Assembly (NCBI GenBank): GCA_002438065.1
Contig: DJSP01000094.1
Span: forward strand, 23,806-41,182
Reading direction: 5' to 3'
DNA: 17,377 nucleotides
From: Caryophanales bacterium UBA6331
Lineage (GTDB): Bacteria; Bacillota_I; Bacilli_A; RF39; UBA660
The notes beneath the pieces were generated by a model. That model saw only the letters and a list, made by a program, of their open reading frames with translations. It had not been told where the DNA came from and did not search any database. The position numbers and the translations under genes are program-made. This document shows positions 6,129 to 12,753 of this stretch, one piece after another; the first letter of the stretch is position 1; each line of letters opens with the position of its first letter.

Positions 6129-8540
6129 ATGACAAGATTAAAAGATCATTTTTTAATAAGAAATTATGAAGATGCTAAATCATATGAAGATGCAATTATA
6201 TCTGGTAGAAACTATCGTTTTACCATATTAAGCGAAGTTTTAATTAGACTAGAATATTCTCCTGAAGGAAAATTTGAAAATAGACCTACTGAGTTTGCGT
6301 CATTTAGAAAATTCAATCCTCCCAAATTCTTCATTAAAAATGAAAAAGAATATTTAACTATCTCAACCAATTACTTTAAATTAGAGTATCAAAAAGAAAA
6401 ACCATTTTACGGAACTAAATTAGCACCAGATATAAACTTAAGAGTAAATTTAAATAACACTGATAAAATATGGTATTTTGGTGCCCCTGAAGCTAGAAAC
6501 TTTAAAGGAACAACTTATTCTTTAGACAATGCTGAAGGTAGTATTTCCTTTGAAAAAGGACTTTATTCTACTGACGGCTTTGCTTCTATCGATGATAGTA
6601 AATCTCTAATTCTTAATGAAGATGGCTCTTTAATAAAAAGAGAAGATCAAAGAATAGATACCTACTTATTTTTATACCGTAAAGATTTTGGCTTTTGCTT
6701 AAGAGACTATTTCAAATTAACAGGTAAACCTCCATTAATTCCTAGATATGCCTTAGGTAACTGGTGGAATAAGAATGTGGCTTATACCGACAAACAAATT
6801 GAAGAACTTATAGAAAACTTTAAATTTCATAATATTCCTCTATCAGTTTTACTATTAAATAAAAACTGGCATATCATGTATGATGGAACATCTGCTGGTT
6901 TTACATTTAATTACAATTTAATTGATAATCCTAAAGAATTAATCGATAATTTACATAACAAACATATTCATATCGGTTTAAATATTAATCCCATGGAAGG
7001 CATATCTCCTGATGAAATAGCTTATTCTAGATTTAAACAAGAATCAAAATATGAAGGAGAAGGAATTATTCCTTTTAATGTTTATAATCCTGATATGTTA
7101 AATGCTTACTTTGATGAACTAATCAAACCACTTTATGATTTTGGAACTGATTTTTTCTGGATTGATTATAATAACCCTAAAAATATAAGTATTCTTAGAA
7201 CTTTAAATCGTTATCACACTGATGACTTTAAAAGATTCTATAATAAAAGACCAATGATTCTTTCTCGTAATGGATTAATAGCATCTCATAAATATCCAAT
7301 TCTTTATAGTGGCGAAACAATTGTAAGTTGGAAAAATCTAAATTTAATACCAGAATTCAATTCTAAATCTTCAAATATTGGTCTTAGTTTTTGGTCACAC
7401 GATATAGGTGGCTATAAACTAGGTATTGAAGATCCTGAACTATATATGCGTTTTGTTCAATTAGGTGCATATTCTCCAATATTAAGATTTTCCTCAGATT
7501 CTTCTCATTATTATAAAAGAGAACCATGGTTATGGGATGTTAAAACCTATCTTATAGTTAAAGATTATTTAAACTTAAGACATCGTTTAATTCCTTATAT
7601 ATATACTGAAAGTTACAAATATAGTCAAACTGGTTTACCATTAATTCAACCAATTTATTATCGTTATCCTGAAATATATGATGAACTAGATTATAAAAAT
7701 GAATACTATTTTGGTAGTGAATTATTTATATCTCCAATTACAACTAAAAAGAACATTATCATGAATAGAACTGTTCAAAGAATATTTTTACCTAATGGAA
7801 TATGGTATGATTTTAAAACTGGTAAAAAATTTATGGGAGGAAAACGTTATGTAACATTCTATGAAGATGAAGATTATCCCGTATTTGCTAAAAGAGGAAC
7901 TATTATCCCTCTAGCGATATTAGATGAAAAAAATCTAAATGATACATCTAATCCCAAAGATTTAGAAATTCAAATATTCCCAGGACAAAGTAATACTTAC
8001 AAACTTTATGAAGATGATGGAACAACACTTGAATATGAAAAAGGAGCTTATTTAATAACTGATATAGATTATAATTATCAATTAAATAATTATACTGTAA
8101 TAATTAGACCAACAAGTGGTACATCTAAAGTAGTTATGCCAACAAGAAACTATAAAATAAGATTTAGAAATGTTCGTAAACCAAGTGATGTTTTAGTCTA
8201 TATTGGTCAAGAAAAACAAGATAATTTTGAATATTCTATAGAAGAAAATGACTTTTTAGTAACTATTCCAAATGTACCAACTGATACTCAATTATCAGTA
8301 AATTGCAAAGGAAAAGATATCGAAATAGAAGCTGAAAGAATTATTAATGAAGATTTAGATTCTATTTTATCTGATTTACAAATAGATACAATTTTAAAAG
8401 AAGAAGTTGCTAAAGTATTATTTAGCAATGAAGAAATAAGAAAGAAAAGAATTAGTATCCGTAAATTAAGAAGAAAAGGACTAAATCCAAAATACGTTAC
8501 AATGTTCTTAAAATTACTTGAATATATGGCAGAATTATAA
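6129..8540 (+). CDS. Glycoside hydrolase family 31 alpha-glucosidase (or alpha-xylosidase)
   Basis: A cytoplasmic enzyme (no signal peptide) that should release terminal alpha-linked glucose or xylose from oligosaccharides with retention. Its 803 residues hold an N-terminal beta-sandwich domain (about 25-195), a catalytic barrel (about 200-540) and C-terminal beta domains with LYEDDGTTLEYEKG, the usual DUF5110-type signature. The nucleophile is Asp346 in FFWIDYNNP, which differs from the usual W-x-D-M-N-E by having Asn in place of Glu. The acid/base is Asp425 in FWSHDIGGY, a strong GH31 hallmark. YSGETIVSWKNL and REPWLW also fit. The last 70 or so residues (INEDLDSILSDLQID to EYMAEL) form a charged helical extension beyond the normal family end. 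Substrate cannot be read from sequence. The ribosome binding site is GAGAGG. Confidence 0.93.
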   Translation: MTRLKDHFLIRNYEDAKSYEDAIISGRNYRFTILSEVLIRLEYSPEGKFENRPTEFASFRKFNPPKFFIKNEKEYLTISTNYFKLEYQKEKPFYGTKLAPDINLRVNLNNTDKIWYFGAPEARNFKGTTYSLDNAEGSISFEKGLYSTDGFASIDDSKSLILNEDGSLIKREDQRIDTYLFLYRKDFGFCLRDYFKLTGKPPLIPRYALGNWWNKNVAYTDKQIEELIENFKFHNIPLSVLLLNKNWHIMYDGTSAGFTFNYNLIDNPKELIDNLHNKHIHIGLNINPMEGISPDEIAYSRFKQESKYEGEGIIPFNVYNPDMLNAYFDELIKPLYDFGTDFFWIDYNNPKNISILRTLNRYHTDDFKRFYNKRPMILSRNGLIASHKYPILYSGETIVSWKNLNLIPEFNSKSSNIGLSFWSHDIGGYKLGIEDPELYMRFVQLGAYSPILRFSSDSSHYYKREPWLWDVKTYLIVKDYLNLRHRLIPYIYTESYKYSQTGLPLIQPIYYRYPEIYDELDYKNEYYFGSELFISPITTKKNIIMNRTVQRIFLPNGIWYDFKTGKKFMGGKRYVTFYEDEDYPVFAKRGTIIPLAILDEKNLNDTSNPKDLEIQIFPGQSNTYKLYEDDGTTLEYEKGAYLITDIDYNYQLNNYTVIIRPTSGTSKVVMPTRNYKIRFRNVRKPSDVLVYIGQEKQDNFEYSIEENDFLVTIPNVPTDTQLSVNCKGKDIEIEAERIINEDLDSILSDLQIDTILKEEVAKVLFSNEEIRKKRISIRKLRRKGLNPKYVTMFLKLLEYMAEL

Positions 8541-8575
8541 AAAATAATATATAATCATAGAAGAAGGTGAACAAT

Positions 8576-10093
8576 ATGAAACAAAACAAATTTATTGTAC
8601 CAATTATTTTAATAATTATATTAACTATCGTAATATTTATCGGTTTAACATATGCATATTTTGATTTAACTATAAAAGCAGAAGAATCATCTACCATGAC
8701 TATTGGAGGCGCTGAAATATCTGCAAACTTTGTATCAACTAATGCTATAACTATTGAAGAAGCTCTTCCAAATGATGATAGTCCTATAGGCTATAAAGAT
8801 TTTTCTATAACAACTAAAAACACTTCTAATAATTCTTATAAATTATATCTAAAAACAATTATTTATTATAATACATTCACAGATACTGAAAATGATGGTG
8901 TTCTCTATTATGATATTTATAGCGGTACAAATCATGATACAGTTGTTCAAACTAAAACATTATTTCCAACGATTTCAAAAGGTAAAGCCATATTAAAAGA
9001 ATTAACAATACCCGCTAAAACAAATGAAACCACCGAGTATCGTTTAAATTTATACTTTCCAGAATCAGATAAAGTTCAAAATAAAAACGGAAGACTTATT
9101 ATAAATGCTCAGATTACAGTTGAAAGTAATAATGAAACATCAACAACAGTTCCTACATTACCATATCAAGTTCCATTAGCCTCTTATTTAAGTATAAATT
9201 CATTATCAGAATCATTTAATAATTCAAATGGTTTAGAAATAGATGACACAGATGATAAAAATATAAGATATGTAGGAGCAACACCTAAAAACTATATTAA
9301 ATTTAATAATGAAACATGGAGAATAATCGGCGTATTTAACGATATTACAACTATAGATGAAGACGGAACTGAAAAAAAAGAATCATTAGTAAAAATAGTT
9401 AGAGATGAATCATTAGGCTCATATTCCTGGGACTCATCAGCATCAAAAATAAATGATGGATATGGAATAAATGAATGGAGTCAAGCCGATTTAATGACTG
9501 AATTAAATAATGATTATATAAATACAAGTAAAACAAGTGGAACAACATCATGGTATAATGGCCAAAATAATTCCAAAAAAGGAACATATGATTATAGTAA
9601 TAATATAAAAAGTGCTGTCATAGATAAAATTGCAAACGTAAGATGGAATCTAGGTGGAAGTGGATATGAAGATTTAAGTAATTCAGCATTAAATTATTAT
9701 AAAAAAGAGAGAGGTATGTTTAGTGTAATTGCAATAAATCCATCAGACGGACTTACAAGAACTAACTACTGGGATGGAAAAATCGCATTAATGTATCCAA
9801 GTGACTATGGCTATGCATCAACAGATACATCATGTAGAAGCAATATGTTTCCTCAAACAAGTGATATTTATTATTGTAAAAATAATAATTGGTTACATAA
9901 AACATCAAAATATTGGTTGCTATCACCTTGCCATGATTTTTCTAATACTATATACTTTGCTGATGATGAAGGTTTTGTAACTAGTGCGGCAGCATCAGGC
10001 ACTAAAGAAATTTTTCCAACACTTTTCTTAAAATCTGATATCAAGATAACTGGCGGTACCGGCGAAGAATCAAATCCTTATAAAATCGATTAG
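8576..10093 (+). CDS. Membrane-anchored extracellular surface protein
   Basis: The start is ATG 8576 (AAGAAGG eight bases upstream); the GTG at 8567 overlaps that site and is rejected. Of 505 residues, 5-27 form one hydrophobic span (FIVPIILIIILTIVIFIGLT) leading into YAYFDLT, like the N-termini of TasA/camelysin-type proteins, which places the rest outside the cell. Residues 30-185 look like a beta-sandwich, followed by a Thr/Pro linker (190-200). The second half (about 230-505) begins YVGATPKNYIKFNNETWRIIGVFN, contains KIVRDESLGSYSWDSS, WSQADLM and WLLSPC, and ends GGTGEESNPYKID. This layout is typical of repeated-use surface proteins in gut Firmicutes. Three cysteines (420, 434, 452) could form a disulfide. 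It lies 35 bases after the GH31 gene, but a TATAAT at 8550-8555 may give separate transcription. Ligand unknown. Confidence 0.85.
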   Translation: MKQNKFIVPIILIIILTIVIFIGLTYAYFDLTIKAEESSTMTIGGAEISANFVSTNAITIEEALPNDDSPIGYKDFSITTKNTSNNSYKLYLKTIIYYNTFTDTENDGVLYYDIYSGTNHDTVVQTKTLFPTISKGKAILKELTIPAKTNETTEYRLNLYFPESDKVQNKNGRLIINAQITVESNNETSTTVPTLPYQVPLASYLSINSLSESFNNSNGLEIDDTDDKNIRYVGATPKNYIKFNNETWRIIGVFNDITTIDEDGTEKKESLVKIVRDESLGSYSWDSSASKINDGYGINEWSQADLMTELNNDYINTSKTSGTTSWYNGQNNSKKGTYDYSNNIKSAVIDKIANVRWNLGGSGYEDLSNSALNYYKKERGMFSVIAINPSDGLTRTNYWDGKIALMYPSDYGYASTDTSCRSNMFPQTSDIYYCKNNNWLHKTSKYWLLSPCHDFSNTIYFADDEGFVTSAAASGTKEIFPTLFLKSDIKITGGTGEESNPYKID

Positions 10094-10103
10094 TCATATT
10101 AAT

Positions 10104-10140
10104 AAAAATAAGATTTTAAGCAGATCTTATTTTTATTTTG
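10104..10140 (+). terminator. Terminator of the surface-protein gene
   Basis: AAAAATAAGAT (10104-10114) and ATCTTATTTTT (10124-10134) form an 11-bp stem with a nine-base loop, then ATTTTG. The A run on the other arm makes it potentially bidirectional. Confidence 0.8.
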
Positions 10141-10205
10141 CAAATTTTTAAGAAACTTGAATAAAAAATAAGTAAATTGTAATCTCACGTGTAATAAATA
10201 TATAT

Positions 10206-10232
10206 AGAGGAGGATAAATATTTCCTCCTTTT
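10206..10232 (+). promoter_or_regulatory. GC-rich leader hairpin, possible attenuator
   Basis: AGGAGGA (10208-10214) pairs with TCCTCCT (10223-10229) around an eight-base loop, ending in TTTT, just before the ribosome binding site (AGAAAGGA, 10233-10240) of the next gene. In such AT-rich surroundings this stem stands out. It could end transcription early or control access to the start. The 5' arm is itself a perfect Shine-Dalgarno sequence but no start codon follows it. Confidence 0.45.
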
Positions 10233-10249
10233 AGAAAGGAATAAAATTT

Positions 10250-10969
10250 ATGGTAAAATTAAAAACAATTTATGATTTAGAAAAAATAAATTATAATCTT
10301 AAATTAATTAATACAACTAATTATTTAAAGAGTAATAATGATTTTCAGTTACCAATAATTAATGAAGAAATATTTAAATATTTATTTATTAAATATAATT
10401 TATATTTTAAAACTATTATATCTAAAATATTTAATATTAAATCTAATAATATTATTAATTCTTATGTTATTACCGATAATAACTTTAATTATATGAGATA
10501 CGAATTAAATAAACCAGTAATTGATATATTTATAAATCTTTCCAATATAAATAATAAATATAATACTAAATTATTAACTAGTAGTAATTCATATATTTTT
10601 CGTTTTGAATTAAATAAATATTTAACATTAAATAATGTAAAAATTGGCTATACTTCTATCGTATTACAAACTTACGAAGAAAATAATAATTATTTAATTG
10701 AAAAATGTGTTTATAGTGATTATCAAACAGGAAATATTATTAAAAATACCCCTTTAACTACTTATGTATCTTTAAATAAATTAAATAATGATAATAATTG
10801 GTTATCAAAAGCATTAAAACTATTAACATCAATAAGTATTAGCTATTCATATCAATTAGCTGGTAATGATGAAATATTATTAAGCGTTGTTAAATTAATA
10901 GAAAATTACTCAAATAAATCAATGAATTTACTCATGTTAGATGACAATGTTACGTATATTAACTACTAA
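10250..10969 (+). CDS. Hypothetical protein, 239 residues; possibly a degenerate Rpn/YhgA-like nuclease-family protein
   Basis: ATG with AGAAAGGA nine bases upstream. The protein is soluble, with extreme Asn/Ile/Lys content. IFKYLFIKYN near the N-terminus, followed after about 40 residues by ELNKPVIDIFINLSN, recalls the opening of PD-(D/E)XK 'Rpn/transposase' proteins, where an Asp in a similar VDI strand is catalytic. The expected E-x-K strand cannot be found, and the C-terminus (LMLDDNVTYINY) stops where many relatives carry a longer tail. If it belongs to that family it is probably inactive or shortened. The name is a weak inference; an unrelated family is equally possible. It lies 44 bases before the DUF1016 gene, on the same strand, in the same repeat-rich accessory stretch. 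Confidence 0.65.
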   Translation: MVKLKTIYDLEKINYNLKLINTTNYLKSNNDFQLPIINEEIFKYLFIKYNLYFKTIISKIFNIKSNNIINSYVITDNNFNYMRYELNKPVIDIFINLSNINNKYNTKLLTSSNSYIFRFELNKYLTLNNVKIGYTSIVLQTYEENNNYLIEKCVYSDYQTGNIIKNTPLTTYVSLNKLNNDNNWLSKALKLLTSISISYSYQLAGNDEILLSVVKLIENYSNKSMNLLMLDDNVTYINY

Positions 10970-11145
10970 TAATATTGAGAATAAGAAAAAAATAAATTAG
11001 AAAGAAGGATAAAATGAATTATTATGAAGAAATAAAAAATAAAATAATCGATAATGAAATATATTGTAAAGCAAAAGATTATTCAAAAGAAAGAAATACT
11101 GTAAATAGTTATTTTGAAATAGGAAGATTATTAACTGAAGCAGGT

Positions 11146-11171
11146 GGTAAATATGGCGATAATATTATTGA
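11146..11171 (+). repeat. 26-bp exact direct repeat, copy A1
   Basis: The 26 bases coding GGKYGDNII recur exactly at 11568-11593. They mark the point where the intact-like DUF1016 gene was joined to a second copy. Confidence 0.85.
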
Positions 11172-11271
11172 CGAATATTCTAAAAGATTAGTTATAGAAG
11201 TAGGCAAAAAATATAATCGCCGTACATTATTTAGAATGAAACAGTTTTACAAAGTATTTAGTGACGAAAAA

Positions 11272-11290
11272 GTGTCGACACTGTCGACAC
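11272..11290. repeat. DUF1016 palindrome 1
   Basis: GTGTCGACA-C-TGTCGACAC, perfect 9-bp arms around one base. The centre is the first base of codon 90 (CTG) in the DUF1016 gene. Confidence 0.95.
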
Positions 11291-11567
11291 AATTGACTTG
11301 GAGTCATTATTTGTTATTATTACCATTAAATAGTTATGATGAAATAATTTATTATATAGATATATCAAAACATCAAAATTTTACATAAAGACAATTAGAA
11401 GTAAAAATTAAATCAAAAGAATATGAAAGGCTTAGTGAAAGTGCTAAAACAAAACTTATAGCAAATATAAAGCCACTATTATCATATTTAGCAAAAAATC
11501 CAATATTAATTAAAACCACAAATAAATATACCGAAATATCTGAAAAGATTTTACAACATATCATATT

Positions 11568-11593
11568 GGTAAATATGGCGATAATATTATTGA
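11568..11593 (+). repeat. 26-bp exact direct repeat, copy A2
   Basis: Exact repeat of 11146-11171, 422 bp downstream, forming the left edge of the first decayed DUF1016 copy. Confidence 0.85.
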
Positions 11594-11687
11594 TGAATAT
11601 ATTAAAAAGTTAATAAAAGAACTATCAAAAGGATATAGCAAAAGAAATTTGTGACTTATGTTAAGATATTTTGAGTTTAATGAAAAA

Positions 11688-11704
11688 TGCAGACAGTGTC
11701 TGCA
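11688..11704. repeat. DUF1016 palindrome 2
   Basis: TGCAGACA-G-TGTCTGCA, perfect 8-bp arms. The centre is the first base of the GTG codon aligned with codon 90 of the first copy. Confidence 0.95.
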
Positions 11705-11728
11705 CAATTAACATAGAGTCATTATTGA

Positions 11729-11885
11729 GAATTATTATGAAGAAATAAAAAATATAATTCAAGAACTTTAAGAAAAATTAGACAGTTTTATAAAAAATTT
11801 AGTATTGAGAAATGTTCGACAGTGTCGACCAAATTGGGATAGAGTCACTACACCGAATTATTAGATTAATCAAATTAAAAAATAT
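11729..11885 (+). pseudogene. Decayed DUF1016 fragment, copy 2 (internal deletion)
   Basis: The first 26 bases (11729-11754) match 11016-11041 exactly, giving NYYEEIKN, then after a large internal deletion RTLRKIRQFYKKFS, EKCSTVSTKLG, a TAG in place of Trp, and SHYTELLD. The start of the domain is thus fused directly to its middle. It contains palindrome 3. Confidence 0.75.
11814..11830. repeat. DUF1016 palindrome 3
   Basis: GTTCGACA-G-TGTCGACC, 8-bp arms with one mismatch. The centre is again the first base of the aligned GTG codon. Confidence 0.85.
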
Positions 11886-11973
11886 TGTAAATTAGAAATA
11901 ATTAAACAATTTATTTATTAATTGAAAAAGATGCGATATTGTCGCACTAATTAAGTTGGAGCAAATATGTTAG
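11886..11973 (+). pseudogene. Decayed DUF1016 fragment, copy 3
   Basis: Short remnant reading KLEIIKQFIY, then in a shifted frame EKDAILSH-stop-LSWSKYVR, equivalent to about residues 72-101 of the first gene. Gln of QLSW is TAA. It contains palindrome 4. Confidence 0.65.
11932..11946. repeat. DUF1016 palindrome 4
   Basis: TGCGATA-T-TGTCGCA, 7-bp arms with one position that is G-U in RNA. The centre is the first base of the aligned TTG codon. Confidence 0.85.
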
Positions 11974-12016
11974 ATAAAAAAGTGTCCCCACTGGGGACAC
12001 AATTGACATAAATAAT
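11974..12016 (+). pseudogene. Decayed DUF1016 fragment, copy 4 (minimal)
   Basis: Only the palindrome and its flank remain: KKVSPLGTQLT followed by TAA where Trp should be. It abuts the 3' end of the convergent tetR-type gene at 12019. Confidence 0.6.
11982..12000. repeat. DUF1016 palindrome 5
   Basis: GTGTCCCCA-C-TGGGGACAC, perfect 9-bp arms. Compared with palindrome 1, the middle bases of both arms have changed together (CGA to CCC on the left, TCG to GGG on the right). Confidence 0.95.
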
Positions 12017-12018
12017 TA

Positions 12019-12582
12019 TTAAATATTATCTGGAATAAGTACACTTAAATAATTAATAATATCTTGTTTACTATATTTATTATCACTCTTTAAGTAATTA
12101 AGCCCAACCATTGAAACAGCACCTAAATAAAAATTAACAATTACATTAGCTGGAACACTTTTTCTATCGATGTTACTAATATTTAATCTCTTATTAATAT
12201 CTTTAATGGTGGTATCCAATATTATATCAACAACTAAACTATTTCTATTACTTAAAATTATTGAGTAATAGATTTTTTTATGTTCTTCTAAATGATCGAG
12301 TAGCAATCTAATTAATTCCATATAGTATTCTTTTGTACTAACAATATATTTATTTTCATCTAACTTATCAAACAGTTCTTTCTTTAAAGTATTAAGTAAA
12401 TCAACAAATAAATCATATTTATCATTATAATGAGAATAAAATGTTGATCTATTAATCATACTTAGACTGCATAAATCTGCAACCTTTATATCTTCAAAAG
12501 CCTTAGTTTCCATTTCCTTTAAAAGAACTTCATATAACAACTTTTTAGTCTTAGTAATTCTTAAATCTTCTTTTTTTTCCAT
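12019..12582 (-). CDS. TetR/AcrR-family transcriptional repressor
   Basis: The 187-residue protein has an N-terminal DNA-binding domain (RITKTKKLLYEVLLKEM, then the helix-turn-helix VADLCSLSMINRSTFYSHY, residues 34-52, and the typical KYDLF) and a helical ligand/dimer domain of the DhaS-like kind. The ATG follows GGTGAT. It is divergent from the MMPL transporter gene. The common arrangement is that such a regulator represses the divergent efflux operon and itself, and is released by a small molecule that the pump exports. The 171-bp gap contains two inverted repeats suited to a dimeric repressor. The ligand cannot be inferred. The gene runs convergently into the DUF1016 remnants with no clear terminator between. 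Confidence 0.9.
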   Translation of the reverse strand: MEKKEDLRITKTKKLLYEVLLKEMETKAFEDIKVADLCSLSMINRSTFYSHYNDKYDLFVDLLNTLKKELFDKLDENKYIVSTKEYYMELIRLLLDHLEEHKKIYYSIILSNRNSLVVDIILDTTIKDINKRLNISNIDRKSVPANVIVNFYLGAVSMVGLNYLKSDNKYSKQDIINYLSVLIPDNI

Positions 12583-12643
12583 TTAAATCACCACATTAAT
12601 AATACATCAGTTTAATAAAAATTAAAAGTAAAACAACAAAAGT

Positions 12644-12667
12644 CTATTATTTATTAATACATAATAG
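12644..12667. promoter_or_regulatory. Inverted repeat between TetR-type and MMPL genes
   Basis: CTATTAT (12644-12650) and ATAATAG (12661-12667) are exact 7-bp arms with a ten-base spacer. It is a possible second repressor site near the start of the regulator gene, but the AT-only arms could arise by chance. Confidence 0.35.
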
Positions 12668-12700
12668 TTAAAATGTTGTTTATCATACAAAAAATTAAAC

Positions 12701-12714
12701 ATGTTGGTGAACAT
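12701..12714. promoter_or_regulatory. Candidate TetR-type operator
   Basis: ATGTT-GGTG-AACAT overlaps the -35 (TTGGTG) of the MMPL promoter, where a bound dimer would block transcription. Confidence 0.5.
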
Positions 12715-12733
12715 TTTAGCCTAAAAGTATATT
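12704..12733 (+). promoter_or_regulatory. Promoter of the MMPL operon
   Basis: TTGGTG (12704-12709), 18 bases, TATATT (12728-12733), then GGAGGG and ATG 12754. Confidence 0.5.
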
Positions 12734-12753
12734 ATTATTAACTGGAGGGAAAA

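Larger units (their letters stand above)
11014..11565 (+). pseudogene. DUF1016/YhcG-family gene, interrupted and C-terminally truncated
   Basis: An ATG with AGAAGGA opens a 124-codon frame (stop at 11386-11388) that covers most of the DUF1016 N-terminal domain: YFEIGRLL, GKYGDNIIDEYSKRL, NRRTLFRMKQFY and the family motif QLTWSHY (residues 93-99). In-frame after the TAA the domain simply continues (RQLEVKIKSKEYERLSES, then AKNPILIKTTNKYTEIS and KILQH), so the stop is a nonsense change. The text then breaks at about 11566, where sequence from the middle of another DUF1016 copy begins. The PD-(D/E)XK nuclease domain that normally follows is missing. The 124-residue product could still be made, as its ribosome binding site is intact. 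Full YhcG-type proteins are suspected nucleases, often in multiple copies; their role is unsettled. Codons 87-92 form a perfect DNA palindrome. Confidence 0.8.
11568..11727 (+). pseudogene. Decayed DUF1016 fragment, copy 1
   Basis: Reading across stops and one A-run frameshift gives GKYGDNIIDEYIKKLIKEL, SKGYSKRNL, then MQTVSAQLT-stop-SHY. This aligns with residues 45-99 of the upstream gene. The Trp codon of the WSHY motif is now TAG. It contains palindrome 2. Confidence 0.75.

Noticed and set aside
8497..8697. Minus-strand open frame of 66 codons across the start of the surface-protein gene
   Set aside because: It has no ribosome binding site and is the antisense of the hydrophobic signal/anchor region, which explains its membrane-like look.
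10187..10192. CACGTG as a regulator site
   Set aside because: A single six-base palindrome with no partner is expected by chance and has no supporting context.
10207..10234. A leader peptide starting after GAGGAGG
   Set aside because: Only ATA or ATT codons are available at start distance, and the frame ends at once at TAG.
11373..11564. Minus-strand open frame of 63 codons
   Set aside because: It is antisense to the in-frame continuation of the DUF1016 gene, which has family-like sequence on the plus strand.
11272..12000. A CRISPR array or other regular repeat-spacer cluster
   Set aside because: Spacing is irregular (416, 126, 118, 50 bp), the repeat sequence is not constant, and the intervening DNA is readable as DUF1016 coding sequence.
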